Shown here: one piece after another, positions 9,107 to 18,412 of the stretch
How positions within the stretch are numbered: the first letter of the stretch is position 1
Layout of the letters: every line of letters starts with the position of its first letter
Assembly: GCA_030016715.1 (NCBI GenBank)
Contig: JASEJD010000011.1
Coordinates: forward strand, 1 to 49,983
Reading direction: 5' to 3'
Source: Methanobacteriaceae archaeon
GTDB lineage: Archaea > Methanobacteriota > Methanobacteria > Methanobacteriales > Methanobacteriaceae
DNA: 49,983 bases
Translations under genes and position numbers: made by a program
Notes under the pieces: model-generated
The model's database searches: none
Told to the model about the DNA's origin: nothing
Seen by the model: only the letters and a program-made list of their open reading frames with translations

Positions 9107-9790
9107 TCATCCTTTAATTGGAGGTGCCCAAACTTTTAAATCAATTCCTTCAATAATGGCTTTTTTACCTTCAATCTGTACTATAACTCCTGAGTGAACC
9201 TTTTGCATCATGCAGTGTCTTGGAAGAAATCGTACGGTTTCTCCAACAGATGGAACTTTACCTTCTATAATACCTTCAAATCCCCCTACCATGCAGACTC
9301 CCACATCTTTAAATTCAAAATCTTCTTTGTCTAAACGGTGGCATGGCCCAACAATATGCACTGTAATCAGCCCATTGTTTTCATCAATAATCTTTGCAAA
9401 ATGTATTATTGGACAACCCAAAGGTCTATATCTTATTGTATCTCCTTTTTTCAGTTCTTCTCGGGTAAAAGGATATAAAATTTCTCGGCATGAATGTTCT
9501 TTAGGCAGAGGTCCCAATATGAAATCTGCTTCATAACCATCTAAAACTCCCACAATTTTCTCATCTTCAGGGATAATATTCTCTTCTTTTAATAATTTTT
9601 CTAACTTCTTCAGATTTTCAAAAAATATTTCCTGAAACATGAAATGACAGGATTCAACTGAGCCACGTTTCTTTAAAAGAGCAGCTGCAAATTCATCGCA
9701 TCGTGCAAAACCACATATACCACAGTTATAACCCGGCAAGAGTTTTATAATGGTCTCTTTATGATCAATATTTTTAGGTTTATCCTTCAT
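9107..9790 (-). CDS. Fe-S protein with CxxCx4C (CODH/ACDS-type) cluster motif
   Basis: This 227-residue soluble protein begins with a 4Fe-4S motif of the PF04060 type: [16 protein letters not shown], with a further cysteine in VESC about 14 residues later. Similar motifs occur in RnfB and in the corrinoid protein of CO dehydrogenase/acetyl-CoA synthase. The middle and C terminus hold more conserved-looking cysteines (HSCREI, LGCPI, GPCHRL, GVCMVGG, RHCMMQ) and a beta-rich tail. I do not recognise a specific function. The start overlaps the translational signals of the upstream GTPase: AGAGGT spans the GTPase stop, 12 bases before this ATG, so the two are tightly coupled. Confidence 0.65.
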   Translation of the reverse strand: MKDKPKNIDHKETIIKLLPGYNCGICGFARCDEFAAALLKKRGSVESCHFMFQEIFFENLKKLEKLLKEENIIPEDEKIVGVLDGYEADFILGPLPKEHSCREILYPFTREELKKGDTIRYRPLGCPIIHFAKIIDENNGLITVHIVGPCHRLDKEDFEFKDVGVCMVGGFEGIIEGKVPSVGETVRFLPRHCMMQKVHSGVIVQIEGKKAIIEGIDLKVWAPPIKG

Positions 9791-9802
9791 TTATCGTAAC
9801 CT

Positions 9803-10504
9803 CTATTCACCTTCATAATCCTGAAATCCATCTATTCGTCTTAATATTCCTCGATGATATTTTTTGTTGACCTTAGTTTCCCCGACACATAATGTACAAA
9901 CTGCAAGGGGGGCAGAATGTCTTAATTCTTCGTTATCGAGGGAAACTTCTTTGGATTTGGTCATTTCCTCTGCAAGTTCCATGCATCCTTGTCCACTTAA
10001 ACCATTTGCTTCAATTATTTTACAATTAGGATTTACTTCATAAACCCTCTCTCTAAATATTTCTCTTTCTGCTTGAGATATCATATCACCCTTGGTTATA
10101 GCTGCTATATCTGCTGTGCTAAGGAACGGACCTACTTTTAGTGGAGTATTAGGACCGCTGGTAGCATCAATAACACACACCCCTAAACAATTCATGGTGT
10201 AGGGTGCGCAACGGTGGCATAGCCCTGCAGTTTCAACTATTAAAAAATCAGATTCATTTTCCTCAGCCCAGCCAATCATATCTTCTATATTATATATTGC
10301 ATAGTGATCGGGGCACATATCCATGGAAAGCCCAATCTTTGTGGGTACACCTATTTTTGCAAACTTTTGATCATCATCAGTATACAAACAATCAATCTTA
10401 ACCACTGATGATTTTAGATTCATAACATTAAGGCTTTTTAAAGCATGTATTAAAACCGCAGTTTTACCAGAACCAGGAGTTCCAGCAACAATTACCATTC
10501 TCAT
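9803..10504 (-). CDS. SIMIBI-class GTPase, HypB/UreG-like metallochaperone candidate
   Basis: The 233-residue protein opens with a Walker A motif AGTPGSGKT (residues about 6-14). VETAGLC serves as the Walker B/switch region, and ITKGD fits the G4 (N/T-K-x-D) guanine-recognition motif. This is the SIMIBI plan of HypB and UreG, GTPases that load nickel into enzymes. Cysteines in [20 protein letters not shown] and CTLCVGE suggest metal or Fe-S binding. Its target is unknown. It is closely coupled to the Fe-S protein gene downstream and lies in the comA-led cluster, which suggests work on a methanogenic cofactor or metalloenzyme; that is inference only. Confidence 0.7.
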   Translation of the reverse strand: MRMVIVAGTPGSGKTAVLIHALKSLNVMNLKSSVVKIDCLYTDDDQKFAKIGVPTKIGLSMDMCPDHYAIYNIEDMIGWAEENESDFLIVETAGLCHRCAPYTMNCLGVCVIDATSGPNTPLKVGPFLSTADIAAITKGDMISQAEREIFRERVYEVNPNCKIIEANGLSGQGCMELAEEMTKSKEVSLDNEELRHSAPLAVCTLCVGETKVNKKYHRGILRRIDGFQDYEGE

Positions 10505-10644
10505 AATTCCACTCTTTATAATATTTTAAATAATGTATATGTCCTTTTTATATTTCTAGGTTTAGTTTTTTTAATCTATACTTAAAACTAGAATTAAAAA
10601 AATAGATTTAGTTATAATGTATGAAAATAAAATTTTTCGGAAAA

Positions 10645-11418
10645 TTAAATTTCAAGATTTAACTCTATATCCTCTACTAATTCTCCATTTCTAACCTTTT
10701 CTCTTAAGCTCAACATTAATTCGTCTATCTTGTTAAGTTGTTTAGATATCTTCTTTTCATGGGGGGTGGTGCTTACTACCTTCTGCATACCCCCACTTTT
10801 CATCACAATTCGTTTATCAGTCATAAGGGCCAAGACGGGGTCATGTGTTACAACCATAACTATTTTTCCATGGCCTGATAGAACTTTTAGGGCATCATGT
10901 TTTCTTATACCTGCATTTTCAATTTCATCTATAAGTACAATAGGAGAATCACTTATAATAGCCACATCTGCCACCATCAAAGCTCTTGATTGCCCTCCGC
11001 TTAAAATAGTGAGTTCATGTTCTTTTTTTATCGGTTCGCCGGTTAATGTATTGGCTAATTTGATAACAGAGTTTACACACTTATCACTGGCCCCTCTGCA
11101 CTTGGCATGTAAATTTAAAAAGTCCCCTACAGACATATCTGCTAAAAAGTTCATATTTTGTGAGAGTTGGGCTACCATCTTTTTACGGGGGTTGGTTCTA
11201 TCTTCGTAACTAGGTTCTTCGTTATTTACTAAGATCTTCCTTTTTGAAAAAGTATCTTTTTGAGCTAACTGCTCAATGTCTCCTATTAAAGAACTTTTAC
11301 CGCTACCGGTAGGACCAACAACTCCAAAAATTTCTCCTTTACTAATTGAAATGTTTTTTACAGGTTCTTTTTCACCATGTTTATCATAGCCGCCAATAAT
11401 GGTTATTTCATTTATCAT
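10645..11418 (-). CDS. Soluble ABC-type ATPase without membrane partner
   Basis: This 257-residue protein is a single ABC nucleotide-binding domain: Walker [10 protein letters not shown] near residue 36, signature LSGGQSRAL near 143, Walker B IVLIDEIE and the switch histidine in VVTHDP. No transmembrane permease or binding protein is encoded nearby. A helical C-terminal extension of about 45 charged residues follows the domain. Its start overlaps the comA stop (TAATG), with GGTGAAG as ribosome-binding site, so it is translationally coupled to coenzyme M synthesis. Roles could include ATP-driven cofactor assembly, in the manner of the A2 protein of methyl-CoM reductase activation, but that is speculation. 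Confidence 0.75.
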   Translation of the reverse strand: MINEITIIGGYDKHGEKEPVKNISISKGEIFGVVGPTGSGKSSLIGDIEQLAQKDTFSKRKILVNNEEPSYEDRTNPRKKMVAQLSQNMNFLADMSVGDFLNLHAKCRGASDKCVNSVIKLANTLTGEPIKKEHELTILSGGQSRALMVADVAIISDSPIVLIDEIENAGIRKHDALKVLSGHGKIVMVVTHDPVLALMTDKRIVMKSGGMQKVVSTTPHEKKISKQLNKIDELMLSLREKVRNGELVEDIELNLEI

Positions 11419-12194
11419 TAAATCTTCACCTTTCCTAGAGTATCTCCTCTTAAACCACGGCGCATGGTTTCTAGGGCAGTAATTTCTTCTGGTGGAATAT
11501 TACCAAGATTAACATTCCCTCCAAACTTCAAGATGAAATATACTTGCTGATTTTTTTGGGGAGCTTCCCATATAATTTTAGTATTATCTAGTTTTCTAAT
11601 TAATAAATCCACTTCATCCTCTTTAACATTTCCATCATCATCAAATATCCCAATACCCTTACCACTTTCACGAGCTTCAATTAATACTTTATCTGCACCC
11701 GACTCTAAATCAAGTCTTATGAGATTGTTTCGTTTAATAGTATCAATTTTGTGGTCTTCTAAAGGGTTCTTTTTTCCAACTTCACTTATAACTATAAACC
11801 CTTGTTCTTTTATTTGGCTTATTATATTTTGTCTTTCATCTAAAGGAATTTCAGTTGAACCATCAGATATTTCTAGGGTATCAAATCCAAGTTTATCTGC
11901 TTCTTGTAAATATTCTTCAATTTTATCATTTATATAAGCCAGTTCAAATAAAGTACCGCCAGGATATGGTCTAATAAGGTGGGAGGAGTACATTGCAATT
12001 TTATCTTTAATAATTTCTCTATCATGTAGGGTTATTGTACCCCATCCAAATTTTGCGAAGTCAACATATTCACCAGAAATTTCCATAAGATCTTCCGCGG
12101 CTTTTAACCCCATACCTTTGTCTAACATCATGGTAGTTCCATTTAAGCGGGGTTTTTGCACACGTTCTGGCGCGAGAAAATTAAAAGCTTTCAT
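11418..12194 (-). CDS. comA: Phosphosulfolactate synthase (ComA)
   Basis: ComA catalyses addition of sulfite to phosphoenolpyruvate to give (2R)-phospho-3-sulfolactate, the first step of coenzyme M biosynthesis in many methanogens. The 258-residue sequence matches the family as a TIM barrel: [18 protein letters not shown], the conserved [10 protein letters not shown] loop, [17 protein letters not shown] and [12 protein letters not shown]. Length is normal. It begins the five-gene minus-strand cluster with GGTGATG upstream of ATG and overlaps the ABC ATPase by one base. Confidence 0.95.
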   Translation of the reverse strand: MKAFNFLAPERVQKPRLNGTTMMLDKGMGLKAAEDLMEISGEYVDFAKFGWGTITLHDREIIKDKIAMYSSHLIRPYPGGTLFELAYINDKIEEYLQEADKLGFDTLEISDGSTEIPLDERQNIISQIKEQGFIVISEVGKKNPLEDHKIDTIKRNNLIRLDLESGADKVLIEARESGKGIGIFDDDGNVKEDEVDLLIRKLDNTKIIWEAPQKNQQVYFILKFGGNVNLGNIPPEEITALETMRRGLRGDTLGKVKI

Positions 12195-12668
12195 TTCATC
12201 ACCTATGTGATCATATTTTTCTTTTATTATTTTGTCATTTATTATACTATTATTGTATCGAATAAATATGAATAATAATATTTGGTTTATGAATATTTAC
12301 TTACTGCATTTTAGGACTAAATCCAAAAATTTAAGAAATTTTCTTTAAATAAAACTATTTTTATTTTATTAAGCCTTGAGTAAAAACAGTAATATCCATT
12401 TTTTAAGTATCCATAATAACAATTATTAACTCAAAATATATTTTACTATCTTCTCATAACATTCAAATGTTTTAATATTAATTATTACTATATTATATCC
12501 TTCTTTTGAATTAAATTTCAATAAAAATAATATACAAAATTAATAATATGATTCAGTAAAATTTTTAGTATAATTTTTACTTGGAATAAATTTGATTAAT
12601 TTAACAATATAAATCTAACAATATATAATAAATGAATATAAGATTTTTAGAATTAAGGGTGTTATTAT
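12195..12668. other. AT-rich divergent intergenic region, comA / pyruvate-kinase-like gene
   Basis: Roughly 470 bases with no open reading frame of note and no folded RNA that I can support. It must carry the promoters for comA (leftward) and for the pyruvate-kinase-like gene (rightward). Sequence is almost wholly A and T, so TATA boxes cannot be picked out reliably by eye. Confidence 0.5.
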
Positions 12669-13232
12669 ATGAAAAAGTCCATTTTCTATTTTGAAAATCC
12701 AGGTAAAGAAAATACAGATAAATTATTAGATTTAGTTAAAACTCGAAAAAAGGAGCTAGGAATAGATAAAATAGTGGTTGCGTCTGTTTCTGGAGAAACA
12801 GCAATTAAACTGGCCGAAAAGATTGATGATGTGGATATTGTGAGCATCACCCATCATGCCGGGTTTAGAAATAAAGGTGAACTGGAATTAGACCCGGATG
12901 CTGAAAAAAAACTTAAAGAAAAAGGAATCAAAACTTATGTCGGTTCTCATGCTTTAAGTGGTGTAGGCAGAGGAATATCAAACAAGTTTGGAGGCATTAC
13001 TCCTGTAGAAATAATAGCCGCATCTCTTAGAATGTTTTCACAAGGAGTTAAGGTAGGTGTGGAGATCAGTATTATGGCTGCCGATGCAGGTTTAGTTCCA
13101 GTTGATTCTGAGATCATAGCGATAGGTGGAACTGGTAAAGGGGCCGATTCGGCCATAGTTTTGACAGCAGCCCACATGAGTAATGTTTTTGATCTTAGGG
13201 TTCATGAAATAATTGCAATGCCAAGACCATAG
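12669..13232 (+). CDS. Pyruvate kinase alpha/beta (C-terminal)-domain-like protein
   Basis: This 187-residue protein resembles a stand-alone version of the pyruvate kinase C-terminal domain, a small archaeal family for which a structure (Archaeoglobus AF0103) has been solved. Features seen are a Rossmann-like start ([17 protein letters not shown]), SITHHAGFR, the glycine-rich KFGGITPVE, and [14 protein letters not shown], which could bind phosphate. The catalytic barrel of pyruvate kinase is absent, so it cannot be a complete pyruvate kinase; its role is unknown. ATG 12669 is preceded by GGTG. It stands alone between two promoter-containing gaps. Confidence 0.75.
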   Translation: MKKSIFYFENPGKENTDKLLDLVKTRKKELGIDKIVVASVSGETAIKLAEKIDDVDIVSITHHAGFRNKGELELDPDAEKKLKEKGIKTYVGSHALSGVGRGISNKFGGITPVEIIAASLRMFSQGVKVGVEISIMAADAGLVPVDSEIIAIGGTGKGADSAIVLTAAHMSNVFDLRVHEIIAMPRP

Positions 13233-13374
13233 ACCATTTACAAATCTTTTGTTAGATATTTTTTTCAACTAAAGGTGATTATATTTTAGCTGTTGATGGT
13301 TAAGAAAAATCAGAATTTTATATGCATAAGGGTAAAAATTTGTGACAATGATAAAGAATTGTGATATATCGACC

Positions 13375-13389
13375 GTTGCTTTTAAATAT
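13375..13389 (+). promoter_or_regulatory. Candidate ftsZ promoter (BRE/TATA)
   Basis: TTTAAATAT at 13381-13389 preceded by GTTGCT fits an archaeal TATA box with upstream BRE-like bases. It would start transcription around 13408, some 28 bases before the ftsZ start codon. Confidence 0.4.
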
Positions 13390-13435
13390 AAGTTAGTACA
13401 ATAACACTTCTCATAGATTGATGTGGGGGTAGTAA

Positions 13436-14572
13436 TTGAAATTCATAAACGATGCCATAAAAGAATCTGAAAACAGAACGGATAGATCACATCCCAAGCA
13501 TAATGACATGGAAATAGACGAAGACCTTAGAGAGATCATAGATAAGAGTAGAGCAAAAATATATGTAGTAGGTGCTGGAGGCGCTGGAAACAACACTGTT
13601 TCGAGGCTTACAGACATTGGAATCGAGGGAGCAGATACTTTAGCTATAAATACAGATGCACAAGATCTTTTCTATTCCAATTCGAATGAAAAATTGTTGA
13701 TTGGTAGAAATACATGCGGCGGCCTTGGTGCTGGAGGCGTTCCGGAAGTAGGCGAAGAAAGTGCAGAAGAAAGCGAAGATGAAATAAGATCTAAATTAGA
13801 TGGGGCTGACATGGTTTTTGTCACCTGCGGTTTAGGTGGTGGGACTGGAACTGGTTCTGCACCAGTTATTTCAAAACTAGCTAAAAAAGCAGGTGCATTG
13901 ACTATAGCGGTTGCAACAATGCCTTTCAGTGCAGAGGGACTTCGAAGAAGAGAAAACGCCGAAAAAGGTCTTGAAAAACTACAAAATGCAGCGGATACAG
14001 TAATTGTCATTCCTAACGACAAGTTATTGGAAGTTGCTCCTAATCTGCCATTAAACAAAGCCTTTATGGTAGCAGATGAACTTCTGGGAAGAGCGGTTAA
14101 GGGAATAACTGAGCTTATAACCAAACCCGGTCTTGTAAGTTTGGATTTTGCTGACATAAGAAGTATTATGAAAGGCTCAGGAATGGCCATGATTGGAATG
14201 GGAGAATCAGAATCCGGAGACCGTGCAATAGAATCTGTGCATGAAGCTTTAAACAGTCCATTATTGGATCTGGATATATCCAATGCTAAAGGAGCATTGA
14301 TAAATATATCTGGAAGTTCCGACCTTACACTGAATGAAGCTGAAAAGATTGTCCAGATAGTAGCCGATGAACTTGATCCTGACTCTAATATAATTTGGGG
14401 AGCTCAGATACAAGAAGATCTTGAGAATGTTATCAGAACCACTATTGTTGTTGCGGGAGTTAGATCTCCTCATATATTCGGTACACCTGCTGAACGCGAA
14501 TATATAGCTGAGAGAGAAAAAGAATCCGCAGACGAATCTTCATTAGAAGAGTTCATAGATGGAGTTTTTTAA
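13436..14572 (+). CDS. ftsZ: Cell division GTPase FtsZ
   Basis: FtsZ polymerises into the division ring. The 378-residue protein has the nucleotide-binding [10 protein letters not shown] near residue 47, the tubulin signature [10 protein letters not shown] near 137, the NxD-containing [10 protein letters not shown] and the T7-loop region. Its N-terminal extension of about 40 charged residues is like that of other euryarchaeal FtsZ1 proteins, and the C terminus ends in an acidic tail ([11 protein letters not shown]). The start is TTG, because the in-frame ATG just upstream meets a stop; GGGGGT lies about six bases before TTG. It precedes the secE-spt5-ribosomal operon and is separated from it by a terminator. 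Confidence 0.96.
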   Translation: MKFINDAIKESENRTDRSHPKHNDMEIDEDLREIIDKSRAKIYVVGAGGAGNNTVSRLTDIGIEGADTLAINTDAQDLFYSNSNEKLLIGRNTCGGLGAGGVPEVGEESAEESEDEIRSKLDGADMVFVTCGLGGGTGTGSAPVISKLAKKAGALTIAVATMPFSAEGLRRRENAEKGLEKLQNAADTVIVIPNDKLLEVAPNLPLNKAFMVADELLGRAVKGITELITKPGLVSLDFADIRSIMKGSGMAMIGMGESESGDRAIESVHEALNSPLLDLDISNAKGALINISGSSDLTLNEAEKIVQIVADELDPDSNIIWGAQIQEDLENVIRTTIVVAGVRSPHIFGTPAEREYIAEREKESADESSLEEFIDGVF

Positions 14573-14652
14573 CCAGAAATTTTATAATCACTTTTTAAAA
14601 AACAAATAATCTGATCATTCATTCTTTAGCTGATCCATATACATTGTCGAAT

Positions 14653-14681
14653 AAGTGCCAAAAAAATCGGCACTTTTTTTT
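14653..14681 (+). terminator. Hairpin plus U-run terminator after ftsZ
   Basis: A 7-bp perfect stem AAGTGCC/GGCACTT (14653-14659 with 14669-14675) around a nine-base A-rich loop runs into a tract of T (14674-14681). It lies about 80 bases past the ftsZ stop and before the secE promoter, and has the form of an intrinsic terminator. Confidence 0.7.
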
Positions 14682-14712
14682 AAGCATAGTTATCACTATC
14701 TATGTTATTAAA

Positions 14713-14729
14713 TGAAAAGGTTTATAAAT
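14713..14729 (+). promoter_or_regulatory. Candidate promoter of the secE-spt5-ribosomal protein operon
   Basis: GAAAAGG followed by TTTATAAAT (14721-14729) matches a purine-rich BRE plus TATA box. It would place a transcript start near 14750, about 60 bases before the secE ATG, just beyond the ftsZ terminator. Confidence 0.5.
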
Positions 14730-14811
14730 CCCTAGTGATAACAAACTAATACAATCTAAAAAATAGATTTTTTTATTCCTTATTTTTACTATTATCAAAG
14801 TAGGGATTTTC

Positions 14812-15000
14812 ATGAATTTAGGTAGTTTAAAAACAACTATTATCAATTTTATTAAAGAATGTAGAAGAGTTCTACATGTATCTAAAAAACCAGATAGAGA
14901 AGAATATATTAATGTTGCCAAGGTAACAGGCATTGGAATAATTATTATAGGAGTTATAGGTTTTATAATAACTTTAGGTGCTCAAGCATTAGGCGCATAA
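14812..15000 (+). CDS. secE: Preprotein translocase subunit SecE (Sec61 gamma)
   Basis: SecE is a small subunit of the SecYEG channel that moves proteins across or into the membrane. The 62-residue protein has an amphipathic N-terminal helix with the conserved ECRRVLHVSKKPDREEY segment and one transmembrane helix near residues 40-58 (GIGIIIIGVIGFIITLGA). Length matches archaeal SecE. It precedes spt5, the order commonly found in archaea and bacteria (secE-nusG-rplK). Confidence 0.93.
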   Translation: MNLGSLKTTIINFIKECRRVLHVSKKPDREEYINVAKVTGIGIIIIGVIGFIITLGAQALGA

Positions 15001-15198
15001 TCATGATAAATTCAAATGAATAATATGAAAAATATGTTTAGTGATTTTGATTAATCTAATTTCATAAATTAACGTTTTTAATTGAAATTTATATTTAATT
15101 AAAGTTTTATTGTAATTTCATAATATGAAATAAATTGTAATTATATTTTTTACAATTAAAACCCAAAACCTATGAAATTTTATAAGGTCGTGTGGTTA

Positions 15199-15660
15199 AT
15201 GGAAGATAGTGATAACTTAATATATGCAATAAGAACTCTTGTGGGTCAAGAGAAAAATGTTGCTCAAATGATAGCAAGAAATGTTAAAAATAGTGGAATT
15301 GAAGTAAATTCTATTTTAGTTCCAGAAACTCTTAGAGGATACATTTTAGTTGAATCTTCATCAAAATTAGACATGCAAAATCCTGCACTAAAGGTCCCTA
15401 ATATTAGAGGGGCTGTGGAGGGCATGATAACCTTTGAGGAAATAAAAACCTTTTTGAAACCAGAACCCATCCTTGCTTCTATCCAGAAGGGAAGTATTGT
15501 GGAGCTTATTTCTGGCCCATTTAAAGGAGAGAAAGCTAAAGTAGTAAGAATCGACGAATCACGTGAAGAAGTAGTTTTAGAACTAATTGAAGCTGCAGTT
15601 CCAATTCCTGTTACTGTTAAAGGTGATCAAATTAGAATAATTCAAAAGGAGGCTGATTAA
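15199..15660 (+). CDS. spt5: Transcription elongation factor Spt5 (NusG homologue)
   Basis: Spt5 with Spt4 clamps RNA polymerase on DNA and links transcription with translation. The protein shows the NGN domain ([32 protein letters not shown]) and a C-terminal KOW domain ([25 protein letters not shown]). I prefer ATG 15199, giving about 153 residues, since the conserved domain starts there; an in-frame ATG at 15172 would add nine residues not typical of the family. The stop overlaps the rpl11 start (TAATG), showing a shared operon. Confidence 0.9.
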   Translation: MEDSDNLIYAIRTLVGQEKNVAQMIARNVKNSGIEVNSILVPETLRGYILVESSSKLDMQNPALKVPNIRGAVEGMITFEEIKTFLKPEPILASIQKGSIVELISGPFKGEKAKVVRIDESREEVVLELIEAAVPIPVTVKGDQIRIIQKEAD

Positions 15661-16142
15661 TGGCTAAAGAGACTGTTGAGATTCTTATAGAAGGTGGAAA
15701 AGCCACACCGGGCCCTCCATTAGGTCCGGCAATTGGTCCGTTAGGAATCAATATGATGCAAGTGGTTGAAGCTATAAATTCTAAAACTGGAGATTTTGAA
15801 GGAATGAAAGTTCCAGTAAAAATTATAGTTGACAGTGATACCAAAGAATTTGAAGTCGAAGTAGGTACACCACCAACTACGGCACTTATCATGGATGAGT
15901 TAAAAATAGAAAAAGGATCACAAGATCCTGGAATGGATAAAGTTGCTGATCTTTCTGTAGAACAGGCTTTAAAAATTTCTAGAATGAAATTTGGCTCTCT
16001 TTTAGCGAATGATTATAAACATGCTGCCAAGGAAATAATAGGAACTTGTGTAAGTATGGGTATAACTGTTAATGGAAAAGATCCAAGAGAAGTGCAAAAT
16101 GAAATTGATGAAGGCGTTTATGACGACATATTAACCGGTTAA
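15660..16142 (+). CDS. rpl11: Large-subunit ribosomal protein L11 (uL11)
   Basis: uL11 binds the GTPase-associated centre of 23S rRNA at the base of the stalk. The 160-residue protein contains the proline-rich start [40 protein letters not shown] and the C-terminal rRNA-binding block [21 protein letters not shown]. Start ATG overlaps the spt5 stop by one base. It precedes rpl1 by about 80 bases that hold a perfect hairpin. Confidence 0.97.
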   Translation: MAKETVEILIEGGKATPGPPLGPAIGPLGINMMQVVEAINSKTGDFEGMKVPVKIIVDSDTKEFEVEVGTPPTTALIMDELKIEKGSQDPGMDKVADLSVEQALKISRMKFGSLLANDYKHAAKEIIGTCVSMGITVNGKDPREVQNEIDEGVYDDILTG

Positions 16143-16184
16143 ACGCATTTATAACTTCAAATTTTTTATCAAAAAATATTTATG

Positions 16185-16209
16185 ATGAACTTTTTATTCA
16201 AAAGTTCAT
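16185..16209 (+). promoter_or_regulatory. Perfect hairpin abutting the rpl1 ribosome-binding site
   Basis: ATGAACTTTT (16185-16194) and AAAAGTTCAT (16200-16209) form a 10-bp perfect stem with a five-base loop TATTC. The GGAGG of rpl1 begins at the very next base (16210). Such placement could control access of ribosomes or mark an mRNA processing or protein-binding site. The first strand contains an AUG that is not the gene start. It is not followed by a T-run. Confidence 0.6.
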
Positions 16210-16221
16210 GGAGGAATTTTA

Positions 16222-16860
16222 ATGGAACAAGAGATAATGGAAGCGGTGAAGAAGGCCAAGGAACAAGCCAAGCCGAGAAACTTCACACAGTCCGTTGATG
16301 TGGTAATAAACATCAAGGATTTAGACGTCAAAAAACCAGAAAATCGTATTGACGAAGAAGTTTCTCTACCAAATGGACGTGGAAAAGACGTAAAAATTGC
16401 TTTTATAGCAGATGGGGACTTGGCTGTCCAAGCTGAAACTGCCGGCGCAGATCTTATAATCAGCAAAGCACAATTAGAAGATCTGGGAAAAGATAGAAAA
16501 GCAGCCAAAAAAATGGCTAATAATTATAACTTTTTTGTTGCCCAAGCCGACATGATGCCTTTGGTAGGAAGATTTTTGGGACCTGTTTTGGGACCTAGAA
16601 AGAAAATGCCAAAACCAGTACCGGCCACTATTAAACCGGATCCAATAATTGAAAGACTTAAAAAAACTATTAAAGTAAGAATAAAAGATCAACCTCTTAT
16701 TCAAGCAATTGTTGGTACTCAAGATATGGATGATGAGATGATTGCCCAGAATATAGAAGCTGTACTTGGTATATTAGACCAAAAACTGGAGAAAGGAAGA
16801 AATCAAATAAAAACCATGTATGTAAAAACTACCATGGGTCCAGTAGTGAAGGTGATCTAA
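16222..16860 (+). CDS. rpl1: Large-subunit ribosomal protein L1 (uL1)
   Basis: uL1 forms the L1 stalk that moves E-site tRNA; in methanococci it is also known to repress its own operon by binding mRNA. The 212-residue protein shows [37 protein letters not shown], and the C-terminal MGPVVKV segment, with the domain II block [23 protein letters not shown] 16222 has GGAGG eight bases upstream. Its last base overlaps the start of rplP0 (TAATG), so expression of both is coupled. Confidence 0.97.
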   Translation: MEQEIMEAVKKAKEQAKPRNFTQSVDVVINIKDLDVKKPENRIDEEVSLPNGRGKDVKIAFIADGDLAVQAETAGADLIISKAQLEDLGKDRKAAKKMANNYNFFVAQADMMPLVGRFLGPVLGPRKKMPKPVPATIKPDPIIERLKKTIKVRIKDQPLIQAIVGTQDMDDEMIAQNIEAVLGILDQKLEKGRNQIKTMYVKTTMGPVVKVI

Positions 16861-17873
16861 TGCCTCATGTAGCTAGTTGGAAGAAGGAAGAAGTTAAAAA
16901 CCTTAAAGACCTAATTAATAATCATGAAGTTATAGGTATGGCTAATTTAGCAGATATCCCTGCTCCCCAGCTTCAAAAAATGCGACAAAACTTAAAAGGC
17001 AATGCAACCATCAAAATGTCCCGTAAAACTCTAATGGCGCTGGCTTTAGAGGAATCAGATAAGAATAAGTCCAATATAAACGGTCTTAAGGAACATATGA
17101 ATGGACAACCCGCAATGGTATTTACTAGCATGAATCCTTTTAAACTTTATAAAATCTTGGAGGACAGTAAAACTCCAGCACCTGCAAGGGCAGGTAGCAT
17201 AGCCCCATCTGATATTGTAGTGCCTAAAGGTGATACAGCCTTTAAACCAGGCCCAATATTAGGTGAACTTCAGCAAATAGGAATACCCGCTAAGATTGAC
17301 AAGGGTAAAATTGTTATAACTAAAGACAAAACTATTGTTGAAGAGGGAGAACCAATCCCCGCTAAAGTTGCAAGTATTCTTGCAAGGCTTGAAATTTTCC
17401 CAATGGAAGTTGGAATAGACTTATTAGCTGCTTATGAAAATCAAACGGTTTATACATCAGATTTATTAACCATTGACGAAGAAAAAACTTTTTCCGACAT
17501 TCAAAAGGCCTTCTCTCAAGCATTAAACTTATCAGTAAATGGATTAATATACACAAAAGAATCTATGCCAATCCTTATACAAAATGCGGAAGCCAAATCT
17601 ATGAATTTGGCAATCAATGCATCAATATTAACATCTAAAACCTCAGATACTTTACTATCAAAGGCTTATTCCCAGATGTTAGCATTGGCATCTGAAATTT
17701 CTGGTGTAGATGAATCCGCAGTTGATGATGAGCTTTTACAAAAACTAAAATCAAGTGCTAAGAAGGTTGAAGTAGTAGAAGAAAAAGAAGAAGAAAAAAT
17801 TGAAGATAAAGAAGACGAAGAAGAAGATAAAGAAGAAGATGCAGCAGCAGGGCTTGGAGCTCTGTTTGGATAA
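16860..17873 (+). CDS. rplP0: Large-subunit ribosomal protein P0 (uL10)
   Basis: P0 anchors the stalk: it binds rRNA beside L11 and carries the P1 dimers on C-terminal helices. The 337-residue archaeal form has the N-terminal rRNA-binding domain ([25 protein letters not shown]), the inserted archaeal domain starting near [20 protein letters not shown], a helical spine, a charged glutamate/lysine hinge and the end [10 protein letters not shown]. The same terminal peptide occurs in rpl12 next door and recruits elongation factors. The start overlaps rpl1 by one base. Confidence 0.96.
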   Translation: MPHVASWKKEEVKNLKDLINNHEVIGMANLADIPAPQLQKMRQNLKGNATIKMSRKTLMALALEESDKNKSNINGLKEHMNGQPAMVFTSMNPFKLYKILEDSKTPAPARAGSIAPSDIVVPKGDTAFKPGPILGELQQIGIPAKIDKGKIVITKDKTIVEEGEPIPAKVASILARLEIFPMEVGIDLLAAYENQTVYTSDLLTIDEEKTFSDIQKAFSQALNLSVNGLIYTKESMPILIQNAEAKSMNLAINASILTSKTSDTLLSKAYSQMLALASEISGVDESAVDDELLQKLKSSAKKVEVVEEKEEEKIEDKEDEEEDKEEDAAAGLGALFG

Positions 17874-17965
17874 TATTATTAATAAATAAAATCGTAAAAT
17901 TGGCATAAATCGCCAATAAATTGTATAAAAGCATTAAAATTGATGAAGAAATTTGAGGTGATCAT

Positions 17966-18277
17966 ATGGAATATATATACACAGCAATGTTATTGCACAC
18001 AACTGGTCAGGAAGTAAATGAAGAAAACGTTAAGAAGGTTCTTGAAGCAGCAGGTTCTGAAGCTGATGACGCCAGAATTAAGGCATTAATAGCAGCACTT
18101 GAAGAAGTAGATATAGAAGAAGCTATGGAAAAAACAGCTGTAGCAGCAGCTGCACCCGCAGCAGCAGCATCAGCTCCAGCAGCTGAAGAAGAAGCAGCTG
18201 AAGAAGAGGAAGAAGAAGAATCTGAAGAAGAAAAAGAAGAAGAGGCTGCAGCAGGGCTTGGAGCCTTATTCGGTTAA
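17966..18277 (+). CDS. rpl12: Large-subunit ribosomal protein P1 (archaeal L12)
   Basis: The 103-residue acidic stalk protein has an N-terminal dimerisation domain ([36 protein letters not shown]), an alanine-rich hinge, a run of glutamates and the factor-recruiting tail [19 protein letters not shown] precedes ATG as an almost full anti-16S match, which suits the high expression expected of a multi-copy stalk protein. It is the last gene of the ribosomal operon and is followed by a terminator hairpin. Confidence 0.95.
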   Translation: MEYIYTAMLLHTTGQEVNEENVKKVLEAAGSEADDARIKALIAALEEVDIEEAMEKTAVAAAAPAAAASAPAAEEEAAEEEEEEESEEEKEEEAAAGLGALFG

Positions 18278-18288
18278 ATTCTTCAATT

Positions 18289-18327
18289 AAAGTCGTATTA
18301 TGCGAATATTAAGCATATTCGACTTTT
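18289..18327 (+). terminator. Terminator after rpl12
   Basis: AAAGTCG (18289-18295) pairs with CGACTTT (18320-18326), and inside them TATGC (18299-18303) pairs with GCATA (18313-18317). T runs follow. The hairpin lies 12 bases past the rpl12 stop and closes the secE-to-rpl12 operon. Confidence 0.7.
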
Positions 18328-18412
18328 TATTAATTTTTTTATTAATTTTAACATTTTTTATCTAATTATAATAATTATCGTAAAATTATAACATTCATAA
18401 GAAAAAATTTTA

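Noticed and set aside
13343-13365. Inverted ACAAT/ATTGT upstream of ftsZ as operator
   Set aside because: Only five perfectly paired bases in AT-rich DNA; too weak to claim.
13672-14283. Long minus-strand frame (203 codons) opposite ftsZ
   Set aside because: It is the shadow of a strongly conserved FtsZ coding region, has no recognisable protein family and no ribosome-binding site.
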